Shown piece by piece: positions 36,325-45,995 of a stretch of DNA of 64,000 nucleotides. The DNA is from Flagellimonas sp. CMM7. Its GTDB lineage: Bacteria > Bacteroidota > Bacteroidia > Flavobacteriales > Flavobacteriaceae. The DNA lies in contig NZ_CP090003.1 of NCBI RefSeq assembly GCF_021390195.1, forward strand, positions 360,001-424,000, given 5' to 3'. A model generated the notes under the pieces. The model made no database searches. It had not been told where the DNA came from and worked only from the letters and a program-made list of their open reading frames with translations. Position 1 is the stretch's first letter; each line of letters starts with the position of its first letter. The position numbers and the translations under genes were made by a program.

Positions 36325-38091
36325 TCAATCCTTGCGTTTAAAATTCAATAGACGAAAATCAATAGAGCTATTTCCAGGCATGGTTATAGTCTTTAAACTC
36401 AGTTGACCCTCCCCTTTTTGAAGTGTTATTTCTCCCATTTTAGATGCTTTGAAATGTTTTACGTATGATTCCATCCTCGGCGATCTATCTTTTTCAGCGC
36501 CAATTAGGGGAGGGTCATGAGCTTCATTGATTACAGTAGCGATACTCTCATCATTGAATTCCAATTGAATTTCTGCACCAACATCTTCTGGTTTACAACT
36601 GTAGTATAAAAATACTTCGAAAGTACCAGTTTTTAGGACATCAACATCCCATGTTATTGAATCATTTAAGCTTATCCAATTGGTGTAAAAAGAATCATTT
36701 GGCCAACGATTGCTTCTTGCTATATTGCCATGAGCCAAACCATCCCTAGCGGGTAAATGAGTGAAATTATAACCTGGAGCACCTAATGGAAAAGGTCTTT
36801 CTTCTTTATGTATATCCAGCACACCAACCTCCTTTTCCCAATTGACCTTCAGTTTAATCAGAGAATCTCTTAATGATATTGCGCTTTCAGAAATATCTTT
36901 TGTTTGTCCTCTATCATTGTCCATATCGTACAATCGATTATCCTTATCCAATCGATATTTCTGAGTTCGGATACTTGTATTGCTTTGCCAATGGTTATAA
37001 ACGACCCTATCAATAATTTTATCCTGGCCATTTATTAGATTGGCGCTGAAATCGATACCGTCTAAACGCAAAGAATCCGTCAACGGGATTTGCGCCAAGT
37101 TGGCCAATGTGGGTAATAAATCCACCACTCCTAGTATTTGTTTAAATTTAGTCCCAGCATTAATTTTATCAGGCCATTTGATAAATAATGGTGATCTGAC
37201 CCCACCCTCATCAGTAGATCCTTTTTTACCTCGCATTCCTCCATTCCATCTCCATCCGTTCGGTCCATTATCAGACATAAAGACAACGATCGTATTTTTA
37301 CTTAATCCTACTTTTTCAAGATAATTGGTTAACCGACCTACATTCCAATCAATATTTTCTACCATTGCCAACGCTGCCTTGGTGAATTGCTGATCTTCCT
37401 CTTCCTCACCATGATAAGTCATTTTTAGTTTTTTTTCTTGGAATTTATTCCAATAACTGTCAGGAACTTGCATGGGACTGTGTGGCGTGTTCACCGGAAG
37501 CATTAGAAAGAAGGGATCGTTCTTATTCTTTTTAACAAACTCCATACTATGATTGAACAAGTCATCAACTAGAAAGCCCTCTCCTTGTACAATTTGGCCA
37601 TTATGGTCTAGCATTGGACTAAAATAATTGCCCCAATGACCAGAACAAAACCCATAGTACTCATCAAAACCCCTGGAAAGTGGATGGTAGGGTGGCTGTG
37701 TTCCGTTATGCCATTTACCATAAGCAGCAGTTGAATATCCAGCATTTCTGAAAATCTCTGCTATAGTGCTAATTCCAAGATCCATCCTTTCACCACCTGC
37801 GGAAGTGGAATAGACCCCTAGCCTTGGATGATATTTTCCAGTTAACAATTCTGCGCGAGTGGGCGAGCAAACTGGTTGAACAAAAAAATTCTCCATTACG
37901 GCTCCTTTATGCGCTATTGAGTCTATGTAGGGTGTACTTGTATTGGTGTTGCCATGGTAACTTAAATCGCCCCAACCTTGATCGTCTGTTAGAATGAGAA
38001 CTATGTTTGGTGGGCGTTTAATATCTTGATTAGTTGTGCAAGAACTTAGGACAAGAAATAATAAGCACAATGCTAAATAAAACAATCTCAT
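36325..38091 (-). CDS. Sulfatase lipoprotein (type I, formylglycine-dependent)
   Basis: 588 residues with lipobox VLSSC at residues 14-18, so anchored in a membrane facing periplasm or surface. The sulfatase core begins NIVLILTDDQGWGDLSYHGN (metal aspartates). The formylglycine motif is CSPTRAELLTGK near residue 76 with the convertible Cys, followed by GKWHNG and FMSDNGPNGW. The last 140 residues form an extra beta-rich domain (ITWDVDVLKTGTFEVFLYYS) resembling carbohydrate-associated modules. It would remove sulfate from algal polysaccharides; the exact glycan is not deducible. It fits with the nearby SusD. Confidence 0.94.
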   Translation of the reverse strand: MRLFYLALCLLFLVLSSCTTNQDIKRPPNIVLILTDDQGWGDLSYHGNTNTSTPYIDSIAHKGAVMENFFVQPVCSPTRAELLTGKYHPRLGVYSTSAGGERMDLGISTIAEIFRNAGYSTAAYGKWHNGTQPPYHPLSRGFDEYYGFCSGHWGNYFSPMLDHNGQIVQGEGFLVDDLFNHSMEFVKKNKNDPFFLMLPVNTPHSPMQVPDSYWNKFQEKKLKMTYHGEEEEDQQFTKAALAMVENIDWNVGRLTNYLEKVGLSKNTIVVFMSDNGPNGWRWNGGMRGKKGSTDEGGVRSPLFIKWPDKINAGTKFKQILGVVDLLPTLANLAQIPLTDSLRLDGIDFSANLINGQDKIIDRVVYNHWQSNTSIRTQKYRLDKDNRLYDMDNDRGQTKDISESAISLRDSLIKLKVNWEKEVGVLDIHKEERPFPLGAPGYNFTHLPARDGLAHGNIARSNRWPNDSFYTNWISLNDSITWDVDVLKTGTFEVFLYYSCKPEDVGAEIQLEFNDESIATVINEAHDPPLIGAEKDRSPRMESYVKHFKASKMGEITLQKGEGQLSLKTITMPGNSSIDFRLLNFKRKD

Positions 38092-38126
38092 ATTCTACTT
38101 TATTCACGTTATTTGACATTAGAAAG

Positions 38127-38275
38127 TTAATGTTTACCCAAGATGCTTCCTAATACTATTCTATCATTTAAACATAATGCTATAAAGCACTTTTTGGAAA
38201 ACTTACTTTCTACTCCTGCAGCGATACGCGTTGCGCCATTTAAGGCATGTAAACAGGATCCCTCATAATTGTTAT
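38127..38275 (-). pseudogene. Coding remnant of unknown origin
   Basis: A minus-strand frame without a start keeps protein-like composition for about 48 codons (NNYEGSCLHALNGATRIAAG ... LGSILGKH, stop at 38127-38129). It resembles the end of a decayed gene between the sulfatase and the FG-GAP remnant. Not recognised. Confidence 0.3.
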
Positions 38276-38336
38276 TTCAATCACTAAGATGAATTACATA
38301 TCATCATATGATTTTTGTACATAAGATTTATCTGTA

Positions 38337-38525
38337 TTACCTCCATTTACTATAATGATCTCTAAAGAAACCATCTTTTTTATAATCAAGAAGTTCAAAC
38401 CAACTACTTCCATATACAGGGCCAAATCTCAATCTGTTTTCTGCCTCAAACTTCAACCTTTCTTTTCTATATAGAATAATAATTCCTTCCTTCCCAAGTA
38501 ATGGTAGAGCGACCAAATCAAGCTA
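38337..38525 (-). pseudogene. FG-GAP/VCBS-repeat protein remnant
   Basis: Minus-strand translation gives LDLVALPLLGKEGIIILYR, then RFGPVYGSSWFELLDYKKDG and a stop at 38337-38339. The LDLVAL and DYKKDGF segments match the repeat style of FG-GAP/VCBS propeller proteins that accompany polysaccharide loci. An in-frame TAG lies just before the LDL, and no start exists, so this is a broken leftover. Confidence 0.5.
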
Positions 38526-38583
38526 ATCTTCATGGTTTTTTAGAGTGAAAAGAGTTTTGTAACATCATTACCTAAATTCTCTA

Positions 38584-39450
38584 CTATAGGCCAAAGGGGG
38601 TGTTCCCCGTTATTTTTTTGAACTTTCGGTTAAAGTTGGAAAGGTTTTTAAATCCAGCTTCTTCAGCGATGGTTTTTACATTGTAGATATCTTTTTTCAA
38701 AAGGCTGCATGCATAACCAACACGCATTTCGGTAATAATTTGCACAAAAGTCTTCAAGGTCCTTTTTTTTAAAAATCGACAAAATGCGGTCTCGCTCATA
38801 TTTGCTACCTCAGCTGCATCGCCAAGCGAGATATCTTCCCTGAAATTTTTTACGATATAATCATAAACGACGTTCAACCTATGAAAGTCGGGAGCATGGT
38901 ATTCTTTGATAAAACCTTTGCTGCTCAAAAGGCGGTAGTCCTTTGTTTTTGAAAGCTCATGTAAAATGTCCAAAATAATCAGTAGAGATGGAATTTCTGA
39001 TGATTCCAATAGGGCCGTCATTTTATCGGCTATCCTTTTTTTTGTTTCACCACCGATCCACATGCCGTGTTTCCCTTTTTCCAAAAGTAAATGGAGTATG
39101 TCCATCTCCGGAAGTTGCAAAAATGCATCTCCGAACATTTCAAAATTGAATTGTAATACAATGGATGATGCCTTTTTAATTTCTTGCGAATGTTCAAATT
39201 CTGTATCACTTATAAAGGCATGGGGCAGGTTGGGGCCTATAAAGACCAAATCAAAATCATCAAGTCGTTCAACACTGTTGCCAATAAAACGTTTTCCGTG
39301 GTTGCCAACATTCAAGGTAAGCTCTAATTCTGGGTGGTAATGGAAGGGCATGGTCATAAAAGGCGCATGTTTTTCCCTTAGGTAATATGATCGGTTGGTC
39401 AATGGTCGTACCTGTTCAAAAAAAGGCTTCATTGTTTTTATAGGTTCCAA
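38584..39450 (-). CDS. AraC family transcriptional regulator
   Basis: 288 residues: N-terminal cupin sensor (FMTMPFHYHPELELTLN, with metal-like histidines) and C-terminal double helix-turn-helix (EDISLGDAAEVANMSETAFC and VKTIAEEAGFKNLSNFNRKF). MKPFFEQVRP at residue 7 is an alternative start. AraC regulators of this kind control sugar-use genes in Bacteroidota; the adjacent sulfatase region is the likely target by position. Divergent from the PycTM-like gene with 190 bases between. Confidence 0.9.
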   Translation of the reverse strand: MEPIKTMKPFFEQVRPLTNRSYYLREKHAPFMTMPFHYHPELELTLNVGNHGKRFIGNSVERLDDFDLVFIGPNLPHAFISDTEFEHSQEIKKASSIVLQFNFEMFGDAFLQLPEMDILHLLLEKGKHGMWIGGETKKRIADKMTALLESSEIPSLLIILDILHELSKTKDYRLLSSKGFIKEYHAPDFHRLNVVYDYIVKNFREDISLGDAAEVANMSETAFCRFLKKRTLKTFVQIITEMRVGYACSLLKKDIYNVKTIAEEAGFKNLSNFNRKFKKITGNTPFGL

Positions 39451-39640
39451 GATGGGATTTAAAATAGAGTAAAATGCTTCAACTTAAATGGTAGCAGTGG
39501 CCAAACATTTCTATAAATCAAATTAATTTAGGTAAAGATTAAAGAATGATTTCACTATTAATTAAACATAAATCCCATATATTACAAGTATGTTGAGAAT
39601 ATTTTAAAATGCCTATTGGAAACTTCTTAAAAGGAAAATA

Positions 39641-40267
39641 ATGAGTGATAAAAACAAACAAAGGCTGGAAGATAAATATCTTGCCGAAGAATTAGAAATT
39701 GATAAGGCCCATTTGAAGGTACTTAAAAAGAAACTGGCCAAAGTTGAACCACGCTCCGAACGTGGAGCCGAGACCTTGTTCCGTTTGGTGTCTAAAAACC
39801 ACTATACGCTAAATACGATGATCGACCGGAAATCACATATTCTAATTACAATCAATGCACTTATCCTTTCCATCATCATTGGAACCGTGTTGCGGCATTT
39901 GCATAAAGACCCCCATTTGATATTCCCCTCAGTGATGATGCTTGTTACCAATTTGGTTTCCATAACCTATGCCGTTTTTGCCACCAGACCCGAACCCAGG
40001 CATGGCAATGTTAAAATTACCAATTTATTGTATTTTGGAAATTTTCATAATATGGACGAAAAGGAATACTCGGACCAAATCATCAATTTGATTTATAAAG
40101 GGGACGACCTGTATAGATCAATAGCCAAGGATACGTACTACCTGGGCAAATCCATTGATAGAAAACACGGCCTATTGCGAAAATCCTTCAATGTTTTTTT
40201 GGTGGGCCTTATCGTTTCTGTGATAACATTCATTGCCTGTCATGTGTTTTTTGGAGGGATGCTATAA
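39641..40267 (+). CDS. PycTM-like membrane protein (Pycsar effector family, DUF5706)
   Basis: 208 residues. After a charged N-terminal helix, the family signature ETLFRLVSKNHYTLNTMIDR leads into two transmembrane helices (ILITINALILSIIIGTVL; LIFPSVMMLVTNLVSITYAVF), then LLYFGNFHNMDEKEYSDQI and DLYRSIAKDTYYLGKSIDRK, and a final hydrophobic hairpin near the C-terminus. This is the PycTM effector domain, which kills phage-infected cells by membrane damage when a cyclic pyrimidine nucleotide is made. In many flavobacteria it is fused to an HD domain. Here it stands alone and no uridylate/cytidylate cyclase is nearby. Its role is therefore uncertain. Confidence 0.8.
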   Translation: MSDKNKQRLEDKYLAEELEIDKAHLKVLKKKLAKVEPRSERGAETLFRLVSKNHYTLNTMIDRKSHILITINALILSIIIGTVLRHLHKDPHLIFPSVMMLVTNLVSITYAVFATRPEPRHGNVKITNLLYFGNFHNMDEKEYSDQIINLIYKGDDLYRSIAKDTYYLGKSIDRKHGLLRKSFNVFLVGLIVSVITFIACHVFFGGML

Positions 40268-40340
40268 CAACTTTCTTTGTTTTTTTACAATTATAACGTG
40301 AGTTCGACTTAAGAAATGTGGTTTAGTTAATGACAACAGT

Positions 40341-41414
40341 TCAACTACCAAAAATTTCTGTAGTATAAAAAGCGGGTATGGAAAACCAAAAGCCCATAAA
40401 AGAAGCTGAAGTATCCAAAAACTGACCTTCTCTTGGACCGCTAAGGGCTTCTCCAAAAATATTCCACTGATTGTCCTCATTGTCTTGGAGCAATACCTCA
40501 GAACCTGTATGGATGTATTCAAATTCCAATTGGTCTGGTTCGCTTGTTAGTTCAAATGATACAATGAAATTTGTATTTCCAATTATTAGATAATTTCTGC
40601 CCTTAAAGGTGTCTCGAATGATATTGTTGGATGAAAAATCAGAAAACCTGTAAGCTCTGGCATCGGAGCCATCTATTATCGCATGCACTCTTTCTTTTGA
40701 AGGCAATCGCGGGTCTTTTGGAACAGGAAACAAAAATCGATCATTGTTGGTATTATAATCACCATAGGGTGATGCACCATAGGTCCGTGAAAACCCGGTA
40801 TTTGTGGTCACAACTTTTGAATTGGGGTAGAGGCTTTTCCATGTTTGCCAGTCCGTTTCAAAAAGTCTTATCAATTCTACTTTGTCACCCAATAACTCTC
40901 CGTTAACCGACTCGTTCAAAATTTGGGACCAGTTACTGTCCGTGGCCCTGTCATAAGGAATCAGATTGGTATTATACAAAAGTCCTGAAACCCCAAATGT
41001 AGTTTCTACCCCTTTTATGATCCTGTCCCATCCTATACCGGTTCCCGTTAGTGGGCAATAGGTGATGGCCACCGAAACATCATCAAGATTGTCATTGATT
41101 ATTTCGTGCCAGTCTAAAATCGCATGCGAATAGGCCCTTACATCATCACCATTTTTGATTCCTATGACCAAATCCGTATCTCTGAGGTAGTTGATGGCCT
41201 GAACATCGGCCATAATGGGGTTTACCAATGCGGGAATACCATCTTTTCCAGGGCCTCCGTCCAAAACTTCTGATCTGGGAATACTCCACTCCAAGCTGAC
41301 CACAGGTGGGTTATTGTCTCCTTGCCCCAGACCTGTACCAGATTCCTCACTCGAACTTGAGGTGCTACATGCATCCAATACTAATACACAAGCCATTGTC
41401 AATATATTTTTCAT
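40341..41414 (-). CDS. DUF3179 domain lipoprotein
   Basis: 357 residues with an N-terminal signal and lipobox ending LDAC (residues 13-16). DUF3179 features are NPIMADVQAINYLRDTDLVIG, VAITYCPLTGTGIGWDR, VSGLLYNTNLIPYDR and KVVTTNTGFSRTYGASPYGDY. The conserved Cys of ITYCPL is kept. The family has no established function. It follows the outer-membrane protein gene by nine bases, so the two form an operon. Confidence 0.88.
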   Translation of the reverse strand: MKNILTMACVLVLDACSTSSSSEESGTGLGQGDNNPPVVSLEWSIPRSEVLDGGPGKDGIPALVNPIMADVQAINYLRDTDLVIGIKNGDDVRAYSHAILDWHEIINDNLDDVSVAITYCPLTGTGIGWDRIIKGVETTFGVSGLLYNTNLIPYDRATDSNWSQILNESVNGELLGDKVELIRLFETDWQTWKSLYPNSKVVTTNTGFSRTYGASPYGDYNTNNDRFLFPVPKDPRLPSKERVHAIIDGSDARAYRFSDFSSNNIIRDTFKGRNYLIIGNTNFIVSFELTSEPDQLEFEYIHTGSEVLLQDNEDNQWNIFGEALSGPREGQFLDTSASFMGFWFSIPAFYTTEIFGS

Positions 41415-41423
41415 AGCTAAAAT

Positions 41424-42398
41424 TTAATTTATTAAAGTCTTCTTCTTTTTGATATCCAGCGTAAATGCCACACCAGCGGTGAGGCGAAACGTTGGGGTCA
41501 ACTGCGTACCTTCTACATAACTGTAGAGCGGGAGTTCAAAACGGGAGTTGATCGTAATATTTGGGGTCAACTGCGCCGCTATTTCTGGCCTTACAAATAC
41601 CCATTCGCCCCCGGTATTGGGTATCTCTTGATCGTCTATTTTATCTTCGAAAGCTTTTCTATATTTAAATACCAACCCTGGGTTGAAAATGGTATTAAAG
41701 AGTGTGAATTGATCGGTATATCCAAGGTTTGCTTGAACCTCATCGCCAAACTCATAGGTCGCAGTATTGTTCAAATAGGAATTGTTCACACCTGTAAGCC
41801 TATATGTGAAGGTAGCGGAAAGCGTGGCAGATGGTCTAAAATTTAACCCTTTCGAAATGGACATCCACCCAATACCGTCCCATGCACCGCTGCCCGGTTG
41901 CAGATCTGCGGTGAGCTGGATACCTTGATCGGTTAGAATATCAGATTTGCCCAATGGAAGTTTTGTTCCTGCCCCTAAATTCAGTACGGTTCGGTGTCCC
42001 AAAAAATCTGGTACTGAATACTTGACGAGAATTACCGCATCGCCTATACCAGAAGTCTCAGTAAAATTTTGATTTCCAAACTGTGAAATAGTTCTGGATT
42101 GATTGACCCATGTGAACAGTGTCTCCACAGCTAGCCTATCAGTAAATGCGTACCCTATATTGAACAACACCGAGTTTGTAATTCGTTGTCTTGAACTGTC
42201 ATCAAGTTCCGTGGTTCCTGCATTAAGGGTGTTCAAATTGTTATAATCATAATTTAACCCCAATGATAGAACACCTTTGCCTTCATTGGGCAAACCAAGG
42301 TTGTTGGACAATGGCACGCCTCCTGAACAACATGTCTGTGCTTTGCCATCTTGATATACAAAAACACCAATAAAAAGTAATAGGAAAAGGCCACGCAC
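41424..42398 (-). CDS. Outer-membrane beta-barrel transporter-like protein
   Basis: 324 residues with a signal peptide (residues 1-20, ending GKAQ) followed by a cysteine pair (TCCSGG). Thereafter come amphipathic strands with loops, for example SLGLNYDYNN, VLFNIGYAFTDRLAVETLF, GIGDAVILVKYSVPD and the terminal TFRLTAGVAFTLDI. Barrel proteins of this kind are placed with putative outer-membrane transporters. Substrate unknown. First gene of the pair with the DUF3179 lipoprotein. Confidence 0.8.
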   Translation of the reverse strand: MRGLFLLLFIGVFVYQDGKAQTCCSGGVPLSNNLGLPNEGKGVLSLGLNYDYNNLNTLNAGTTELDDSSRQRITNSVLFNIGYAFTDRLAVETLFTWVNQSRTISQFGNQNFTETSGIGDAVILVKYSVPDFLGHRTVLNLGAGTKLPLGKSDILTDQGIQLTADLQPGSGAWDGIGWMSISKGLNFRPSATLSATFTYRLTGVNNSYLNNTATYEFGDEVQANLGYTDQFTLFNTIFNPGLVFKYRKAFEDKIDDQEIPNTGGEWVFVRPEIAAQLTPNITINSRFELPLYSYVEGTQLTPTFRLTAGVAFTLDIKKKKTLIN

Positions 42399-42651
42399 GG
42401 TCTATGATTTTAATTTTAGACGTGTGAAACTGAATCCCTGACAGAAAATATTTCGGTGTTTACATTAAAATCTGTTTGGCAAATTATTTGGGGGCGGGCC
42501 TTCGATACTTAATATAATCAGGACTATAGTTTTGAAATATGGCTTTCCAGCTTTAAAAGCGTAATGTGGGCTGATGGCATTGAAATGTGTTTATCTAATC
42601 AATTACTTAAAACGCCTACGAACCAAAAACATTAATATTAATATTTAAAAG

Positions 42652-42936
42652 TTATTTAGGGTTTTTCAATTTTTCAAGAATCTTGGCCTTTGTAGTATCC
42701 TTCATTTTGATTGGTTTCTCCTTAGATTCAGGAGAGTTTATCAGGCGCTGTATTATCTTTTCCATCAATAGGGACTGCCTTTCGTACGATTGGCACGCAC
42801 TACACATTGATATATGTGCTCTTAACTTAATTCTTTGCTCTAAAGATAAGGGCACAACAGCTCTCCTTTCTATTAGCTCAGTAGCTTCTTGACATGAATA
42901 CATTAAGTAGTTCATTATTTTTTTGACCTTACCCAT
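42652..42936 (-). CDS. Zinc-finger anti-sigma factor
   Basis: 94 residues without a transmembrane helix. The ZAS motif is HISMCSAC (HxxxCxxC) near residue 41, with an upstream Cys/His region (YSCQEATELIERR). It should bind and restrain the sigma factor encoded nine bases upstream. An ATG at 42915 (MNYLMYSC) is an alternative start. The absence of a membrane anchor suggests a soluble cytoplasmic anti-sigma factor responding to redox or metal state; that is an inference. Confidence 0.82.
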   Translation of the reverse strand: MGKVKKIMNYLMYSCQEATELIERRAVVPLSLEQRIKLRAHISMCSACQSYERQSLLMEKIIQRLINSPESKEKPIKMKDTTKAKILEKLKNPK

Positions 42937-42945
42937 CTTTTCCTT

Positions 42946-43509
42946 TTATATTTTCCAATTAAAGTCAACACACTTTTTGAGCATCAATTTTGCCCTATGA
43001 ACTATCTGCCAATAATTTGACGATGTTATATCAAGTTCCTGACAAATTAGTTTTGCAGGTTCGTCCAACAAATACTTTGCAGTAATGGCAAAATTCCATT
43101 TTTCGGGTAATTTCCCCAAGCATTTTTTTAAGACTTTTCTAAATTCTTCATTGTTCAAAATATAAGTATCTTCTTCCCAGAGTATTGCCTCATTATTCAG
43201 TGTCCAGCGTTTGTCTGAATCAAAGAAAGAGTCGGTGTGGTCAATGAATTTTTGTTCTGCTTGTTCCCCGTTTATCAAAATGGCTTTTGCCCTTTTCCGA
43301 TAAAAGTCAATTATTTTATTGTTCAGTATGGCAAACAACCATGTTTTGGGGCTGCTCTCTTTTTTATAACCATCGAATGCCCTAACGGCTGCTAAAAAAG
43401 TTTCTTGTACTAAATCTTCGGCCGTGTCCTTTGAAGATGTTTTGTGGTAAGCCCACCTAAACAGGTCATCAGAATATGTATTGAACCAAAGTTCTATTGT
43501 GTCATTCAT
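42946..43509 (-). CDS. RNA polymerase ECF sigma factor
   Basis: 187 residues. Region 2 (LFRWAYHKTSSKDTAEDLVQETFLAAVRA, PKTWLFAILNNKIIDFYRKR) recognises the -10 element; region 4 (LPEKWNFAITAKYLLDEPAKLICQELDITSSNYWQIVHRAKLML) the -35. Co-encoded with its probable anti-sigma factor. A second, unpaired sigma factor of similar design is at 59.9 kb. Confidence 0.92.
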   Translation of the reverse strand: MNDTIELWFNTYSDDLFRWAYHKTSSKDTAEDLVQETFLAAVRAFDGYKKESSPKTWLFAILNNKIIDFYRKRAKAILINGEQAEQKFIDHTDSFFDSDKRWTLNNEAILWEEDTYILNNEEFRKVLKKCLGKLPEKWNFAITAKYLLDEPAKLICQELDITSSNYWQIVHRAKLMLKKCVDFNWKI

Positions 43510-43623
43510 TTTTATGGATACGCTGCCCTCAAATTTAGTAAAAACTCCAATACTGTTTTTGCAGAATTTTAAAGCCTCTCCATAAACTCATTAACACATT
43601 GGTTTATATTCCATATATCTTTG

Positions 43624-44367
43624 TTAATTGTTGTTTATAAGGCTTTCATGAATATAACCATAAATGCTCGATTCTAACTCTTCCAAATTGTCGATAACCT
43701 TTCTTTGGGGAAGTAAGTCAGAAGCATGAACGGACATACGGGTAATGTCATTGGTCACGGAAAAAACGTTCATTTCGGCATTTAATGCCGCCTTAATTCC
43801 ATTTACCGAATCTTCAATAACAAGACACTCATTGGACTCAATCTGTAACAGGTCCCTTGCCTTAATATAAATTTCAGGATTTGGTTTTCCTACATTTACG
43901 TTGTCTTTTGTCAATATGAACTTGAACTTGTCCTTTATGCCCATGACCTTTAGTATTTTATCGGCTTCCCTTAAATTGGACATGGTGGCCAATACCAATG
44001 TAAACTCATCACCATGCAATTTATGAAGCAGGCCAAGGTTATATGGACAAAAGTGCTGCGAAAGAAGCTTTGCATTTTCAATCATATCGTGATAAAGGGA
44101 AAGTCTTTTTGACAAGACTCGATCCTTCATGACTTCTGGTTTATTATCATTGAAATCACTTTGCAACTGTGCTCCAAATTCCTTGGTGAGACCATTGACA
44201 ACTTCGGTTCTGGAAAGCCCCACATACTTACTGAAACTGTCCAGGACCGTTTGAACGGCAACGGCATCATTGGTCAAAATATTAATGGCCTCAGCATACG
44301 ATCTTGCCTTAAGCACTTCAGTTTGAACCAGCGTGCCGTCCAAATCAAAAATTACTGCTTTAATCAT
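43624..44367 (-). CDS. HAD family phosphatase, beta-phosphoglucomutase-like
   Basis: 247 residues. Motif I IFDLDGTLVQTE (Asp near residue 8), the cap domain after it, motif II in LVLATMSNL, the Lys in KFILTKDNVNVGKPNPEIY, and motif IV CLVIEDSVNGIKAALNA. This is the subgroup of sugar-phosphate phosphatases and mutases. Last gene of the pentose phosphate operon, nine bases after pgi; it may remove a phosphate from a pathway sugar or a by-product. Confidence 0.9.
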   Translation of the reverse strand: MIKAVIFDLDGTLVQTEVLKARSYAEAINILTNDAVAVQTVLDSFSKYVGLSRTEVVNGLTKEFGAQLQSDFNDNKPEVMKDRVLSKRLSLYHDMIENAKLLSQHFCPYNLGLLHKLHGDEFTLVLATMSNLREADKILKVMGIKDKFKFILTKDNVNVGKPNPEIYIKARDLLQIESNECLVIEDSVNGIKAALNAEMNVFSVTNDITRMSVHASDLLPQRKVIDNLEELESSIYGYIHESLINNN

Positions 44368-44376
44368 GTTGAATAC

Positions 44377-45990
44377 TTAACCCCTATATAATTTGATCAA
44401 TGCGTTGGTAGAACTATCGTGATGTATCGGGCTGTCCTTTTGCTGTAATTCTGGAATAATGTTCTGGGCAAGCACTTTGCCCAATTCCACGCCCATTTGG
44501 TCAAAGGGATTGATATCCCATATTGCCCCTTGCACAAAAACGCTATGCTCATACATGGCCACAAGTTTCCCAAGGTTTTCAGGACTCAGCCTGTCCAAGA
44601 AAAAAGTGGAAGAAGGCCTGTTGCCCCCAAAAACCTTATGTGGTGCCAACACATCGGGAATGCCTTCTGCCTTGACTTCGTCCAATGTTTTTCCAAAGGC
44701 GAGTGCCTCGCCCTGAGCAATCATATTGGCAATAAGATAGTCTTGGTGCGGTGGCAAATGGTTCAAAGATTCTTTGAACCCGATAAAATCACTAGGTATG
44801 ATCTTGGTGCCCTGGTGGATCAATTGGTAAAAGGAATGCTGACCGTTGGTGCCAGGTTCCCCCCAATATACCGCCCCGGTCTCGTAATCGGTTTTCTCCC
44901 CTCCAAGGGTCACGCCTTTCCCGTTGCTTTCCATGGTCAATTGTTGCAGATAGGCGGGAAAACGGTGCAAGAACTTGTCATAGGGAAAAACGGCCTGGGT
45001 CTGCGCCCCAAAGAAATTATTGTACCATAGCCCCAATAATCCCATGATTACCGAGATGTTCTGGGCCAAAGGTGCCGTGCGGAAATGCTCGTCCATTTGG
45101 TGCAGACCATTGAGCATGGCATGATAGTGTTCGGGGCCAATGGCGATCATGGTCGAAAGGCCAATGGCTCCGGACATGGAGTACCTACCGCCCACCCAGT
45201 CCCAAAAACCGAACATATTATTTGGGTCGATACCAAATTTCGACACTTCCTTTTCATTGGTGGAAACGGCCACAAAATGTTTGGCGATTGCTTCGGGGTC
45301 TTTTAAATACTCCAAAGCCCAACTTCTTGCAGTTTGGGCATTTGCCATGGTCTCTAAAGTGGTGAACGTTTTGGACGAAATGATGAACAGGGTTTCCTCT
45401 GCCAACAATCCTTGAACGGCTTCCGCAAAATCATTGCCATCCACATTGGAAACAAATTTAAAGCTCAGATCCCTTTGGCTGAAATGTTTTAAAGCCTCAT
45501 AGGCCATTACCGGCCCCAGATCAGAGCCACCAATACCTATATTGACGATGTTTTTTATGCGTTTGCCCGTATGGCCTTTCCATTTCCCGCTCTTGATTTT
45601 AGTGGAAAAATCGGCCATTTTGTTGAGTACGGCGTGCACTTCTGGTACCACATTATGCCCATCCACCATTATCGTTGATCCTTCAGGGGCCCTCAGGGCC
45701 GTGTGCAGCACCGCCCTATTTTCGGTAGTGTTTATCTTTTCACCGGAAAACATGGCTTCCCGTTTGGCCTCAAGCCCTCTTTCCTTGGCCAATTGAAATA
45801 GCAGATCTAAAGTTTCCTCAGTGATTCGATGTTTGGAATAGTCAAAATAAATACCCACATTCTCCACTGTAAACCGCTCCCCACGATCGGTACTTTTTTC
45901 AAATAACTCTTTAAGGTGAAGGTTTTTGATGGTGCCGTAATGTGCTTGCAGTGATTTCCAGCTTCCCGAATTTGTTAATGTACTGCCCAT
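44377..45990 (-). CDS. pgi: Glucose-6-phosphate isomerase
   Basis: Interconverts glucose 6-phosphate and fructose 6-phosphate. 537 residues of the long (E. coli-like) type; [18 protein letters not shown] near residue 152, the [10 protein letters not shown] phosphate loop near residue 207, [16 protein letters not shown] near residue 266 and the catalytic Glu/His around [16 protein letters not shown] near residue 378. Here it sends fructose 6-phosphate back to glucose 6-phosphate in a pentose phosphate cycle, or the reverse. Five bases after tal. Confidence 0.97.
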   Translation of the reverse strand: MGSTLTNSGSWKSLQAHYGTIKNLHLKELFEKSTDRGERFTVENVGIYFDYSKHRITEETLDLLFQLAKERGLEAKREAMFSGEKINTTENRAVLHTALRAPEGSTIMVDGHNVVPEVHAVLNKMADFSTKIKSGKWKGHTGKRIKNIVNIGIGGSDLGPVMAYEALKHFSQRDLSFKFVSNVDGNDFAEAVQGLLAEETLFIISSKTFTTLETMANAQTARSWALEYLKDPEAIAKHFVAVSTNEKEVSKFGIDPNNMFGFWDWVGGRYSMSGAIGLSTMIAIGPEHYHAMLNGLHQMDEHFRTAPLAQNISVIMGLLGLWYNNFFGAQTQAVFPYDKFLHRFPAYLQQLTMESNGKGVTLGGEKTDYETGAVYWGEPGTNGQHSFYQLIHQGTKIIPSDFIGFKESLNHLPPHQDYLIANMIAQGEALAFGKTLDEVKAEGIPDVLAPHKVFGGNRPSSTFFLDRLSPENLGKLVAMYEHSVFVQGAIWDINPFDQMGVELGKVLAQNIIPELQQKDSPIHHDSSTNALIKLYRG

Positions 45991-45995
45991 TTAGT

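Noticed and set aside
39641..42398. A complete Pycsar defence system
   Set aside because: No cyclase or other defence gene is adjacent; only the effector-like protein can be supported.
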